This document shows positions 1 to 15,180 of a DNA stretch of 64,000 nucleotides, one piece after another. Below the pieces are notes generated by a model. The model made no database searches. It was not told the DNA's origin and worked only from the letters and a program-made list of their open reading frames with translations. The position numbers and the translations under genes were made by a program. Position 1 is the stretch's first letter; the number at the start of each line of letters is the position of its first letter. The DNA is from Tomocerus qinae (Eukaryota; Arthropoda; Collembola; Entomobryomorpha; Tomoceridae), in contig JAECZT010000013.1 of NCBI GenBank assembly GCA_020055645.1, positions 1 through 64,000 on the forward strand. Direction: 5' to 3'.

Positions 1-2400
1 TCCCCATGATAAAATCCATGTTAAATCCCTATGCTAAGTCTCATGCTAAGTTCTAGGCTAAATCGCCATGCTAACTCCCATGCCAAATCTCTTTGCTAAG
101 TCCCATGCCAAATCTCTTTGCTAAGTCCCATGCTAAATCCCCATGCTAAGTCCCATGCAAAATCCCCATGCTAAGTCCCATGTTTAATCCCCATTCTAAG
201 TCCCATGTTAAATCCCCATGCTAAGTCCCATGCTAAATCCCCATGCTAAGTCCTATGTTAAATCCCCATGCTAAGTCTTATGTTAAATCCCTATGCTAAG
301 TCTCATGTTAAATCCCCATGCTAAGTCCCATGTTAAATGCCCATGATAAGTCCCATGTTAAATCCCCATGCTAAATCCCATGCTAAGTCCCATGTTAAAT
401 CCCCATGCTCAGTCCCATGTTAAATCCCTATGCTAAGTCCCATGTTAAATCCACATGCTAAGTCCCATGTTAAATATCCATGCTAAGTCCCATGCTAAAT
501 CTCCATGCTATATCCCATGCTAAATCCTGATGCTTAGTCCCATGTTTAATCCCCATGCTAAGTCCCATGTTAAATCCCTATGCTAAGTCCCATGCTAAAT
601 CCCCATGCTAAGTCCCATGTTAAATCCCTATGCTAAGTCCCATGTTAAATCCCCATGCTAAGTCCTATGTTAAATCCCCATGCTAAGTCCTATGTTAAAT
701 CCCCATGCTAAGTCTCATGTTAAATCCCCATGCTAAGTCCCATGTTGAATCCCCATGCTAAGTCCCATGCTAAGTCCCATGCTAAGTCCCCATACTAAGT
801 CCCATGTTAAATCTCCATGCCAAGTCCCATGCTAAATCTCCATGCTATATCCCATGCTAAATCCTTATGCTTAATCCTATGTTAAATCCCCATGCTAACA
901 TCCATGTTAAATCCCTATGCTAAGTCTCATGCTAAGTTCTAGGCTAAATCGCCATGCTAAGTCCCATGCCAAATCTCTTTGCTAAGTCCCATGCCAAATC
1001 TCTTTGCTAAGTCCCATGCTAAATCCCCATGCTAAGTCCCATGCAAAATCCGCATGCTAAGTCCCATGTTTAATCCCCATTCTAAGTCCCATGTTAAATC
1101 CCCATGCTAACTCCCATGCTAAATCCCCATGCTAAGTCCTATGTTAAATCCCCATGCTAAGTCCTATGTTAAATCCCCATGCTAAGTCTCATGTTAAATC
1201 CCCATGCTAAGTCCCATGTTAAATCCCCATGATAAGTCCCATGTTAAATCCCCATGCTAAGTCCCATGCTAAGTCCCATGTTAAATCCCCATGCTCAGTC
1301 CCATGTTAAATCCCCATGCTAAGTCTCATGTTAAATCCCCATGCTAAGCCCTATGTTAAATCCGATCCTAAGTCCTATGTTAAATCCCCATGCTAAGTCA
1401 CATGTTAAATCCCCATGCTAAGTCCCATGTGAAAACCCAATACTAAGTCCCATTTTAAACCCCCATTTTTAGTCCCATGTTAAATCCCCATGCTAAGTCC
1501 TATGTTAAATCATAATGCTAAATCACCTTGCTAACTCCTATGCAAAATCCCTTTGCTAAGTCACATGTTAAATCCCCATACTAAGTCCCATGTTAAATCT
1601 CCATGCCAAGTCCCATGCTAAATCTCCATGCTATATCCCATGCTAAATCCTTATGCTTAATCCTATGTTAAATCCCCATGCTAAAATCCATGTTAAATCC
1701 CTATGCTAAGTCTCATGCTAAGTTCTAGGCTAAATCGCCATGCTAACTCCCATGCCAAATCTCTTTGCTAAGTCCCATGCCAAATCTCTTTGCTAAGTCC
1801 CATGCTAAATCCCCATGCTAAGTCCCATGCAAAATCCCCATGCTAAGTCCCATGTTTAATCCCCATTCTAAGTCCCATGTTAAATCCCCATGCTAAGTCC
1901 CATGCTAAATCCCCATGCTAAGTCCTATGTTAAATCCCCATGCTAAGTCCTATGTTAAATCCCCATGCTAAGTCTCATGTTAAATCCCCATGCTAAGTCC
2001 CATGTTAAATCCCCATGCTCAGTCCCATGTTAAATCCCCATGCTAAGTCTCATGTTAAATCCCCATGCTAAGTCATATGTTAAATCCGATCCTAAGTCCC
2101 ATGTTAAATCCCCATGCTAAGTCACATGTTAAATCCCCATGCTAAGTCCCATGTGAAAACCCAATAGTAAGTCCCATTTTAAACCCCCATACTTAGTCCC
2201 ATGTTAAATCCCCATGCTAAGTCCTATGTTGAATCATAATGCTAAATCACCTTGCTAACTCCTATGCAAAATCCCTTTGCTAAGTCACATGTTAAATCCC
2301 CATACTAAGTACCATGTTAAATCTCCATGCCAAGTCCCATGCTAAATCTCCATGCTATATACCATGCTAAATCCTTATGCTTAATCCTATGTTAAATCCC

Positions 2401-5400
2401 CATGATAAAATCCATGTTAAATCCCTATGCTAAGTCTCATGCTAAGTTCTAGGCTAAATCGCCATGCTAACTCCCATGCCAAATCTCTTTGCTAAGTCCC
2501 ATGCCAAATCTCTTTGCTAAGTCCCATGCAAAATCCCCATGCTAAGTCCCATGTTTAATCCCCATTCTAAGTCCCATGTTAAATCCCCATGCTAAGTCCC
2601 ATGCTAAATCCCCATGCTAAGTCCTATGTTAAATCCCCATGCTAAGTCTTATGTTAAATCCCTATGCTAAGTCTCATGTTAAATCCCCATGCTAAGTCCC
2701 ATGTTAAATGCCCATGATAAGTCCCATGTTAAATCCCCATGCTAAGTCCCATGCTAAGTCCCATGTTAAATCCCCATGCTCAGTCCCATGTTAAATCCCT
2801 ATGCTAAGTCCCATGTTAAATCCACATGCTAAGTCCCATGTTAAATATCCATGCTAAGTCCCATGCTAAATCTCCATGCTATATCCCATGCTAAATCCTG
2901 ATGCTTAGTCCCATGTTTAATCCCCATGCTAAGTCCCATGTTAAATCCCTATGCTAAGTCCCATGCTAAATCCCCATGCTAAGTCCCATGTTAAATCCCT
3001 ATGCTAAGTCCCATGTTAAATCCCCATGCTAAGTCCTATGTTAAATCCCCATGCTAAGTCCTATGTTAAATCCCCATGCTAAGTCTCATGTTAAATCCCC
3101 ATGCTAAGTCCCATGTTGAATCCCCATGCTAAGTCCCATGCTAAGTCCCATGTTAAATCCCCATACTAAGTCCCATGTTAAATCTCCATGCCAAGTCCCA
3201 TGCTAAATCTCCATGCTATATCCCATGCTAAATCCTTATGCTTAATCCTATGTTAAATCCCCATGCTAAAATCCATGTTAAATCCCTATGCTAAGTCTCA
3301 TGCTAAGTTCTAGGCTAAATCGCCATGCTAAGTCCCATGCCAAATCTCTTTGCTAAGTCCCATGCCAAATCTCTTTGCTAAGTCCCATGCTAAATCCCCA
3401 TGCTAAGTCCCATGCAAAATCCGCATGCTAAGTCCCATGTTTAATCCCCATTCTAAGTCCTATGTTAAATCCCCATGCTAAGTCTCATGTTAAATCCCCA
3501 TGCTAAGTCCCATGTTAAATCCCCATGATAAGTCCCATTTTAAATCCCCATGCTAAGTCCCATGCTAAGTCCCATGTTAAATCCCCATGCTCAGTCCCAT
3601 GTTAAATCCCCATGCTAAGTCTCATGTTAAATCCCCATGCTAAGCCCTATGTTAAATCCGATCCTAAGTCCTATGTTAAATCCCCATGCTAAGTCACATG
3701 TTAAATCCCCATGCTAAGTCCCATGTGAAAACCCAATACTAAGTCCCATTTTAAACCCCCATTTTTAGTCCCATGTTAAATCCCCATGCTAAGTCCTATG
3801 TTAAATCATAATGCTAAATCACCTTGCTAACTCCTATGCAAAATCCCTTTGCTAAGTCACATGTTAAATCCCCATACTAAGTCCCATGTTAAATCTCCAT
3901 GCCAAGTCCCATGCTAAATCTCCATGCTATATCCCATGCTAAATCCTTATGCTTAATCCTATGTTAAATCCCCATGCTAAAATCCATGATAAATCCCTAT
4001 GCTAAGTCTCATGCTAAGTTCTAGGCTAAATCGCCATGCTAACTCCAATGCCAAACCTCTTTGCTAAGTCCCATGCCAAATCTCTTTGCTAAGTCCCATG
4101 CTAAATCCCCATGCTAAGTCCCATGCAAAATCCCCATGCTAAGTCCCATGTTTAATCCCCATTCTAAGTCCCATGTTAAATCCCCATGCTAAGTCCCATG
4201 CTAAATCCCCATGCTATGTCCTATGTTAAATCCCCATGCTAAGTCCTATGTTAAATCCCCATGCTAAGTCTCATGTTAAATCCCCATGCTAAGTCCCATG
4301 TTAAATCCCCATGCTAAGTCTCATGTTAAATCCCCATGCTAAGTCCTATGTTAAATCGCCATCCTAAGTCCCATGTTAAATCCCCATGCTAAGTCACATG
4401 TTAAATCCCCATGCTAAGTCCCATGTGAAAACCCAATACTAAGTCCCATTTTAAACCCCCATACTTAGTCCCATGTTAAATCCCCATGCTAAGTCCTATG
4501 TTAAATCATAATGCTAAATCACCTTGCTAACTCCTATGCAAAATCCCTTTGCTAAGTCACATGTTAAATCCCCATACTAAGTCCCATGTTAAATCTCCAT
4601 GCCAAGTCCCATGCTAAATCTCCATGCTATATCCCATGCTAAATCCTTATACTTAATCCTTTGTTAAATCCCCATGCTAAAATCCATGTTAAATCCCTAT
4701 GCTAAGTCTCATGCTAAGTTCTAGTCTAAATCGCCATGCTAAGTCCCATGCCAAATCTCTTTGCTAAGTCCTATGCCAAACCTCTTTGCTAAGTCCCATG
4801 CTAAATCCCCATGCTAAGTCCCATGCAAAATCCCCATGCTAAGTCCCATGTTAAATCCCCATGATAAGTCCCAAGTTAAATCCCCATGCTAAGTCCCATG
4901 CTAAGTCCCATGTTAAATCCCCATGCTCAGTCCCATGTTAAATCCCTATGCTAAGTCCCATGTTAAATCCCCATGCTAAGTCCCATGTTAAATATCCATG
5001 CTAAGTCCCATGCTAAATCTCCATGCTATATCACATGCTAAATCCTGATGCTTAGTCCCATGTTTAATCCCCATGCTAAGTCCCATGTTAAATCCCTATG
5101 CTAAGTCCCATGCTAAATCCCCATGCTAAGTCCCATGTTAAATCCCCATGCTAAGTCCCATGTTAAATCCCCATCCTAAGTCCCATGCTAAATCTCCATG
5201 CTATATCCCATGCTAAATCCTGATGCTTAGTCCCATGTTTAATCCCCATGCTAAGTCCCATGTTAAATCCCTATGCTAAGTCCCATGCTAAATCCCCATG
5301 CTAAGTCCCATGTTAAATCCCCATGCTCAGTCCCATGTTAAATCCCCATGCTAAGTCCCATGTTAAATATCCATCCTAAGTCCCATGCAAAATCTCCATG

Positions 5401-8400
5401 CTATATCCCATTCTAAATCTTGATGCTTAGTCCCATGTTTAATCCCCATGCTAAGTCCCATGTTAAATCCCCATGCTAAGTCCCATGTTTAATCCCCATG
5501 CTAAGTCTTATGTTAAATCCCCATGCTAAGTCCCATGCTAAAACCCATGTTAAATCCCCATGCTAAGTCCCATGTTAAATCACCATGCTCAGTCCCATGT
5601 TAAATCCCCATGCTAAGTCCCATGTTAAATCCCCATGCTAAGTCCCATGTTAAATCGCCATGCTCAGTCCCATGTAAAATCCCCATGCTAAGTCCCATGT
5701 TAAATCCACATGCTAAGTCCCATGTTAAATATCCATGCTAAGTCCCATGCTAAATCTCCATGCTATATCCCATGCTAAATGCTGATGCTTAGTCCTATGT
5801 TAAATCCCCATGCTAAAACCCATGTTAAATCCCTATGCTAAGTCTCATGCTAAGTTCTAGGCTAAATCGCCATGATAAGTCTCATGCCAAATCTCTTTGC
5901 TAAGTCCCATGTTTAATCCCCATGCTAAGTCCCATGTTAAATATCCATGCTAAGTCCCATGCTAAATCTCCATGCTATATCCCATGCTAAATGCTGATGC
6001 TTAGTCCTATGTTAAATCCCCATGCTAAAACCCATGTTAAATCCCCATGCTAAGTCCCATGCTAAGTCCCATGTTAAATCCCCATGCTCAGTCCCATGTT
6101 AAATCCCCATGCTAAGTCTCATGTTAAATCCCCATGCTAAGTCATATGTTAAATCCGATCCTAATTCCCATGTTAAATCCCCATGCTAAGTCACATGTTA
6201 AATCCCCATGCTAAGTCCCATGTGAAAACCCAATACTAAGTCCCATTTTAAACCCCCATACTTAGTCCCATGTTAAATCCCCATGCTAAGTCCTATGTTA
6301 AATCATAATGCTAAATCACCTTGCTAACTCCTATGCAAAATCCCTTTGCTAAGTCACATGTTAAATCCCCATACTAAGTCCCATGTTAAATCTCCATGCC
6401 AAGTCCCATGCTAAATCTCCATGCTATATACCTTGCTAAATCCTTATGCTTAATCCTATGTTAAATCCCCATGATAAAATCCATGTTAAATCCCTATGCT
6501 AAGTCTCATGCTAAGTTCTAGGCTAAATCGCCATGCTAACTCCCATGCCAAATCTCTTTGCTAAGTCCCATGCCAAATCTCTTTGCTAAGTCCCATGCAA
6601 AATCCCCATGCTAAGTCCCATGTTTAATCCCCATTCTAAGTCCCATGTTAAATCCCCATGCTAAGTCCCATGCTAAATCCCCATGCTAAGTCCTATGTTA
6701 AATCCCCATGCTAAGTCTTATGTTAAATCCCTATGCTAAGTCTCATGTTAAATCCCCATGCTAAGTCCCATGTTAAATGCCCATGATAAGTCCCATGTTA
6801 AATCCCCATGCTAAGTCCCATGCTAAGTCCCATGTTAAATCCCCATGCTCAGTCCCATGTTAAATCCCTATGCTAAGTCCCATGTTAAATCCACATGCTA
6901 AGTCCCATGTTAAATATCCATGCTAAGTCCCATGCTAAATATCCATGCTATATCCCATGCTAAATCCTGATGCTTAGTCCCATGTTTAATCCCCATGCTA
7001 AGTCCCATGTTAAATCCCTATGCTAAGTCCCATGCTAAATCCCCATGCTAAGTCCCATGTTAAATCCCTATGCTAAGTCCCATGTTAAATCCCCATGCTA
7101 AGTCCTATGTTAAATCCCCATGCTAAGTCCTATGTTAAATCCCCATGCTAAGTCTCATGTTAAATCCCCATGCTAAGTCCCATTTTGAATCCCCATGCTA
7201 AGTCCCATGCTAAGTCCCATGTTAAATCCCCATACTAAGTCCCATGTTAAATCTCCATGCCAAGTCCCATGCTAAATCTCCATGCTATATCCCATGCTAA
7301 ATCCTTATGCTTAATCCTATGTTAAATCCCCATGCTAAAATCCATGTTAAATCCCTATGCTAAGTCTCATGCTAAGTTCTAGGCTAAATCGCCATGCTAA
7401 GTCCCATGCCAAATCTCTTTGCTAAGTCCCATGCCAAATCTCTTTGCTAAGTCCCATGCTAAATCCCCATGCTAAGTCCCATGCAAAATCCGCATGCTAA
7501 GTCCCATGTTTAATCCCCATTCTAAGTCCCATGTTAAATCCCCATGCTAACTCCCATGCTAAATCCCCATGCTAAGTCCTATGTTAAATCCCCATGCTAA
7601 GTCCTATGTTAAATCGCCATGCTAAGTCCCATGTTAAATCCCCATGCTAAGTCCCATGCTAAGTCCCATGTTAAATCCCCATGCTCAGTCCCATGTTAAA
7701 TCCCCATGCTCAGTCCCATGTTAAATCCCCATGCTAAGTCTCATGTTAAATCCCCATGCTAAGCCCTATGTTAAATCCGATCCTAAGTCCTATGTTAAAT
7801 CCCCATGCTAAGTCACATGTTAAATCCCCATGCTAAGTCCCATGTGAAAACCCAATACTAAGTCCCATTTTAAACCCCCATTTTTAGTCCCATGTTAAAT
7901 CCCCATGCTAAGTCCTATGTTAAATCATAATGCTAAATCACCTTGCTAACTCCTATGCAAAATCCCTTTGCTAAGTCACATGTTAAATCCCCATACTAAG
8001 TCCCATGTTAAATCTCCATGCCAAGTCCCATGCTAAATCTCCATGCTATATCCCATGCTAAATCCTTATGCTTAATCCTATGTTAAATCCCCATGCTAAA
8101 ATCCATGTTAAATCCCTATGCTAAGTCTCATGCTAAGTTCTAGGCTAAATCGCCATGCTAACTCCCATGCCAAACCTCTTTGCTAAGTCCCATGCCAAAT
8201 CTCTTTGCTAAGTCCCATGCTAAATCCCCATGCTAAGTCCCATGCAAAATCCCCATGCTAAGTCCCATGTTTAATCCCCATTCTAAGTCCCATGTTAAAT
8301 CCCCATGCTAAGTCCCATGCTAAATCCCCATGCTATGTCCTATGTTAAATCCCCATGCTAAGTCCTATGTTAAATCCCCATGCTAAGTCTCATGTTAAAT

Positions 8401-10500
8401 CCCCATGCTAAGTCCCATGTTAAATCCCCATGCTAAGTCTCATGTTAAATCCCCATGCTAAGTCCCATGTGAAAACCCAATACTAAGTCCCATTTTAAAC
8501 CCCCATACTTAGTCCCATGTTAAATCCCCATGCTAAGTCCTATGTTAAATCATAATGCTAAATCACCTTGCTAACTCCTATGCAAAATCCCTTTGCTAAG
8601 TCACATGTTAAATCCCCATACTAAGTCCCATGTTAAATCTCCATGCCAAGTCCCATGCTAAATCTCCATGCTATATCCCATGCTAAATCCTTATGCTTAA
8701 TCCTTTGTTAAATCCCCATGCTAAAATCCATGTTAAATCCCTATGCTAAGTCTCATGCTAAGTTCTAGGCTAAATCGCCATGCTAAGTCCCATGCCAAAT
8801 CTCTTTGCTAAGTCCTATGCCAAATCTCTTTGCTAAGTCCCATGCTAAATCCCCATGCTAAGTCCCATGCAAAATCCCCATGCTAAGTCCCATGTTAAAT
8901 CCCCATGATAAGTCCCAAGTTAAATCCCCATGCTAAGTCCCATGCTAAGTCCCATGTTAAATCCCCATGCTCAGTCCCATGTTAAATCCCTATGCTAAGT
9001 CCCATGTTAAATCCCCATGCTAAGTCCCATGTTAAATATCCATGCTAAGTCCCATGCTAAATCTCCATGCTATATCACATGCTAAATCCTGATGCTTAGT
9101 CCCATGTTTAATCCCCATGCTAAGTCCCATGTTAAATCCCTATGCTAAGTCCCATGTTAAATCCCCATGCTAAGTCCCATGCTAAGTCCCATGTTAAATC
9201 TCCATGCTCAGTCCCATGTTAAATCCCCATGCTAAGTCCCATGTTAAATCCCCATGCTAAGTCCCATGTTAAATATCCATCCTAAGTCCCATGCAAAATC
9301 TCCATGCTATATCCCATTCTAAATCTTGATGCTTAGTCCCATGTTTAATCCCCATGCTAAGTCCCATGTTAAATCCCCATGCTAAGTCCCATGTTTAATC
9401 CCCATGCTAAGTCTTATGTTAAATCCCCATGCTAAGTCCCATGCTAAAACCCATGTTAAATCCCCATGCTAAGTCCCATGTTAAATCACCATGCTCAGTC
9501 CCATGTTAAATCCCCATGCTAAGTCCCATGTTAAATCCCCATGCTAAGTCCCATGTTAAATCGCCATGCTCAGTCCCATGTAAAATCCCCATGCTAAGTC
9601 CCATGTTAAATCCACATGCTAAGTCCCATGTTAAATATCCATGCTAAGTCCCATGCTAAATCTCCATGCTATATCCCATGCTAAATGCTGATGCTTAGTC
9701 CTATGTTAAATCCCCATGCTAAAACCCATGTTAAATCCCTATGCTAAGTCTCATGCTAAGTTCTAGGCTAAATCGCCATGATAAGTCTCATGCCAAATCT
9801 CTTTGCTAAGTCCCATGTTTAATCCCCATGCAAAGTCCCATGTTAAATCCCCATGCTAAGTCCCATGCTAAATCTCCATGCTATATCCCATGCTAAATCC
9901 CCATGCTAAGTCCCATGTTAAATCCCCATACTAAGTCCCATGTTAAATCCCCATCCTAAGTCCCATGTTAAATCTCCATGCTAAGTCCCATGCTAAATCC
10001 CCATGCTAAGTCCCATGTTATATCCCCATGCTAAGTCCCATGTTAAATCCCCATGCTAAGTCCCATGCTAAGTCCCATGTTAAATCTCCATGCTCAGTCC
10101 CATGTTAAATCCCCATGCTAAGTCCCATGTTAAATCCCCATGCTAAGTCCCATGTTAAATATCCATCCTAAGTCCCATGCAAAATCTCCATGCTATATCC
10201 CATTCTAAATCTTGATGCTTAGTCCCATGTTTAATCCCCATGCTAAGTCCCATGTTAAATCCCCATGCTAAGTCCCATGTTTAATCCCCATGCTAAGTCT
10301 TATGTTAAATCCCCATGCTAAGTCCCATGCTAAAACCCATGTTAAATCCCCATGCTAAGTCCCATGGTAAATCACCATGCTCAGTCCCATGTTAAATCCC
10401 CATGCTAAGTCCCATGTTAAATCCCCATGCTAAGTCCCATGTTAAATCGCCATGCTCAGTCCCATGTAAAATCCCCATGCTAAGTCCCATGTTAAATCCA
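2401..10500 (+). repeat. Two successive copies of a ~4.07-kb higher-order repeat
   Basis: The variant string CATGATAAAATCC followed by GCTAACTCCC begins blocks at about 2,401 and 6,470. Within each block the TTCTAGGC markers follow in parallel: 2,447/6,516, 3,307/7,377, 4,019/8,138, 4,719/8,763 and 5,855/9,761. The offset starts at 4,069 and drifts between roughly 3.9 and 4.1 kb because of internal insertions or deletions of dimers. The same opening variant occurs at 7, about 18,830 and about 21,067, so this large unit is used several times in the arm. Exact boundaries need a self-alignment; those given are approximate. Confidence 0.7.
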
Positions 10501-12715
10501 CATGCTAAGTCCCATGTTAAATATCCATGCTAAGTCCAATGTTAAATATCCATGCTATATCCCATGCTAAATGCTGATGCTTAGTCCTATGTTAAATCCC
10601 CATGATAAAACCCATGTTAAATCCCTATGCTAAGTCTCATGCTAAGTTCTAGGCTAAATCGCCATGATAAGTCTCATGCCAAATCTCTTTGCTAAGTCCC
10701 ATGTTTAATCCCCATTCAAAGTCCCATGTTAAATCCCCATGCTAAGTCCCATGTTAAATCCCTATGCTAAGTCCCATGCTAAGTCCCATGTTAAATTCCC
10801 ATGCTAAGTCGCATGTTAAATCCCCATGCTAAGTCCCATTTTAAATCTCTATGCTAAGTCCCATGTTAAATCCCCATGCTAAGTCACATGTTAAATCCCT
10901 ATGCTTAGTCCCATGTTAAATCCCCATGCTAAGTCCCATGTTAAATATCCATCCTAAGTCCCATGCAAAATCTCCATGCTATATCCCATTCTAAATCTTG
11001 ATGCTTAGTCCCATGTTTAATCCCCATGCTAAGTCCCATATTAAATATCCATGCTAAGTCCCATGTTTAATCCCCATGCTATATCCCATGCTAAATGCTG
11101 ATGCTTAGTCCTATATTAAATCCCCATGCTAAAACCCATGTTAAATCCCTATGCTAAGTCTCATGCTAAGTTCTAGGCTAAATCGCCATGATAAGTCTCA
11201 TGCCAAATCTCTTTGCTAAGTCCCATGTTTAATCCCCATGCAAAGTCCCATGTTAAATCCCCATGCTAAGTCCCATGTTAAATCCCTATGCTAAGTCCCA
11301 TGCTAAATCCCCATGCTAAGTCCCATGTTAAATCCCCATACTAAGTCCCATGTTAAATCCCCATCCTAAGTCCCATGTTAAATCTCCATGCTAAGTCCCA
11401 TGCTAAATCCCCATGCTAAGTCCCATGTTATATCCCCATGCTAAGTCCCATGTTAAATCCCCATGCTAAGTCCCATGCTAAGTCCCATGTTAAATCTCCA
11501 TGCTCAGTCCCATGTTAAATCCCCATGCTAAGTCCCATGTTAAATCCCCATGCTAAGTCCCATGTTAAATATCCATCCTAAGTCCCATGCAAAATCTCCA
11601 TGCTATATCCCATTCTAAATCTTGATGCTTAGTCCCATGTTTAATCCCCATGCTAAGTCCCATGTTAAATCCCCATGCTAAGTCCCATGTTTAATCCCCA
11701 TGCTAAGTCTTATGTTAAATCCCCATGCTAAGTCCCATGCTAAAACTCCATATGTTAAATCCCCATGCTAAGTCCCATGTTAAATCACCATGCTCAGTCC
11801 CATGTTAAATCCCCATGCTAAGTCCCATGTTAAATCCCCATGCTAAGTCCCATGTTAAATCGCCATGCTCAGTCCCATGTAAAATCCCCATGCTAAGTCC
11901 CATGTTAAATCCACATGCTAAGTCCCATGTTAAATATCCATGCTAAGTCCCATGCTAAATCTCCATGCTATATCCCATGCTAAATGCTGATGCTTAGTCC
12001 TATGTTAAATCCCCATGCTAAAACCCATGTTAAATCCCTATGCTAAGTCTCATGCTAAGTTCTAGGCTAAATCGCCATGATAAGTCTCATGCCAAATCTC
12101 TTTGCTATGTCCCATGTTTAATCCCCATGCAAAGTCCCATGTTAAATCCCCATGCTAAGTCCCATGTTAAATCCCTATGCTAAGTCCCATGCTAAGTCCC
12201 ATGTTAAATTCCCATGCTAAGTCGCATGTTAAATCCCCATGCTAAGTCCCATTTTAAATCTCTATGCTAAGTCCCATGTTAAATCCCCATGCTAAGTCCC
12301 ATGTTATAACCATATGCTAAGTCCCATGCTAAATCGCCTCGCTAAGTCCCAAGCAAAATCCCAATGTTTAGTCTCTTGCTAAATCCCCCTGGTAAGTCCC
12401 ATGTTAAATCCCTATGCTAAGTCCTATGTTAAATCATAATGCTAAATCACCTTGCTAACTCCTATGCAAAATCCCTTTGCTACGTCACATGTTAAATCCC
12501 ATACTAAGTCCCATGTTATAATCTCACAAGTCCCATGCTAAATCTCCATGCTATATCCCATGCTAAATCCTTATGCTTAATCCTTTGTTAAATCCCCATG
12601 CTAAAATCCATGTTAAATCCCTATGCTAAGTCTCATGCTAAGTTCTAGGCTAAATCGCCATGCTAAGTCCCATGCCAAATCTCTTTGCTAAGTCCTATGC
12701 CAAATCTCTTTGCTA

Positions 12716-13395
12716 AGTCCCATGTTAAATCCCCATGCTAAGTCCCATGTTAAATCCCCATGCTAAGTCCCATGTTAAATCCCCATGCTAAGTCCCATGT
12801 TAAATCGCCATGCTAAGTCCCATGTTAAATCCCCATGCTAAGTCCCATGTTAAATCCCCATGCTAAGCCCCATGTTAAATCCCCATGCTAAGCCCCATGT
12901 TAAATCATAATGCTAAATCACCTTGCTAACTCCTATGCAAAATCCCTTTGCTGAAGTCACATCATTACAAATCCCCATGCTAAGTCCCATGTTAAATATC
13001 CATGCTAAGTCCCATGCTAAATCTCCATGCTATATCCCATGCTAAATCCTTATGCTTAGTCCTATGTTAAATCCCCATGCTAAAATCCATGTTAAATCCC
13101 TATGCTAAGTCTCATGCTAAGTTCTAGGCTAAATCGCCATGCTAAGTCCCATGTTAAATCCCCATGCTAAGTCCCATGTTAAATCCCCATGCTAAGTCCC
13201 ATGTTAAATCCCCATGCTAAGTCCCATGTTAAATCCCCATGCTAAGTCCCATGTTAAATCCCCATGCTAAGTCCCATGTTAAATCCCCATGCTAAGTCCC
13301 ATGTTAAATCCCCATGCTAAGTCCCATGTTAAATCCCCATGCTAAGTCCCATGTGCTAAGTCCCATGTTAAATCCCCATGCTAAGTCCCATGTTA
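12716..13395 (+). repeat. Homogenised stretch of the 25-bp dimer
   Basis: From about 13,137 to 13,354 the sequence is a perfect run of the consensus dimer, about 8.7 copies without a single change. It ends in a half-unit slip (ATGTGCTAAG) at 13,352-13,361. A similar but slightly less clean run covers about 12,716-12,900. Elsewhere in the arm almost every dimer carries variants, so this homogeneity is locally unusual. It may be a recent local expansion by unequal exchange or replication slippage, or an assembler collapsing poorly resolved reads onto the consensus. Confidence 0.85.
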
Positions 13396-15180
13396 AATAT
13401 CCATGCTAAGTCCCATGCTAAATCTCCATGCTATATCCCATGCTAAATGCTGATGCTTAGTCCTATGTTAAATCCCCATGATAAAACCCATGTTAAATCC
13501 CTATGCTAAGTCTCATGCTAAGTTCTAGGCTAAATCGCCATGATAAGTCTCATGCCAAATCTCTTTGCTAAGTCCCATGTTTAATCCCCATTCAAAGTCC
13601 CATGTTAAATCCCCATGCTAAGTCCCATGTTAAATCCCTATGCTAAGTCCCATGCTAAGTCCCATGTTAAATTCCCATGCTAAGTCGCATGTTAAATCCC
13701 CATGCTAAGTCCCATTTTAAATCTCTATGCTAAGTCCCATGTTAAATCCCCATGCTAAGTCCCATGTTAAATCCCTATGCTTAGTCCCATGTTAAATCCC
13801 CATGCTAAGTCCCATGTTAAATATCCATCCTAAGTCCCATGTTATATCCGCATGCTAAGTCCCATGTTAAATCTCCATGCTATATCCCATTCTAAATCTT
13901 GATGCTTAGTCCCATGTTTAATCCCCATGCTAAGTCCCATGTTAAATATCCATGCTAAGTCCCATGTTTAATCCCCATGCTATATCCCATGCTAAATGCT
14001 GATGCTTAGTCCTATGTTAAATCCCCATGCTAAAACCCATGTTAAATCCCTATGCTAAGTCTCATGCTAAGTTCTAGGCTAAATCGCCATGATAAGTCTC
14101 ATGCCAAATCTCTTTGCTAAGTCCCATGTTTAATCCCTATGCAAAGTCCCATGTTAAATCCCCATGCTAAGCCCCATGTTAAATCCCTATGCTAAGTCAC
14201 ATGCTAAATCCCCATGCTAAGTCCCATGTTAAATCCCCATACTAAGTCCCATGTTAAATCCCCATCCTAAGTCCCATGTTAAATCTCCATGCTAAGTCCC
14301 ATGCTAAATCCCCATGCTAAGTCCCATGTTAAATCCCCATGCTAAGTCCCATGTTAAATCCCCATGCTAAGTCCCATGCTAAGTCCCATGTTAAATCTCC
14401 ATGCTCAGTCCCATGTTAAATCCCCATGCTAAGTCCCATGTTAAATCCCCATGCTAAGTCCCATGTTAAATATCCATCCTAAGTCCCATGCAAAATCTCC
14501 ATGCTATATCCCATTCTAAATCTTGATGCTTAGTCCCATGTTTAATCCCCATGCTAAGTCCCATGTTAAATCCCCATGCTAAGTCCCATGTTTAATCCCC
14601 ATGCTAAGTCTTATGTTAAATCCCCATGCTAAGTCCCATGCTAAAACCCATGTTAAATCCCCATGCTAAGTCCCATGTTAAATCACCATGCTCAGTCCCA
14701 TGTTAAATCCCCATGCTAAGTCCCATGTTAAATCCCCATGCTAAGTCCCATGTTAAATCGCCATGCTCAGTCCCATGTAAAATCCCCATGCTAAGTCCCA
14801 TGTTAAATCCACATGCTAAGTCCCATGTTAAATATCCATGCTAAGTCCCATGCTAAATCTCCATGCTATATCCCATGCTAAATGCTGATGCTTAGTCCTA
14901 TGTTAAATCCCCATGCTAAAACCCATGTTAAATCCCTATGCTAAGTCTCATGCTAAGTTCTAGGCTAAATCGCCATGATAAGTCTCATGCCAAATCTCTT
15001 TGCTAAGTCCCATGTTTAATCCCCATGCAAAGTCCCATGTTAAATCCCCATGCTAAGTCCCATGTTAAATCCCTATGCTAAGTCCCATGCTAAGTCCCAT
15101 GTTAAATTCCCATGCTAAGTCGCATGTTAAATCCCCATGCTAAGTCCCATTTTAAATCTCTATGCTAAGTCCCATGTTAA

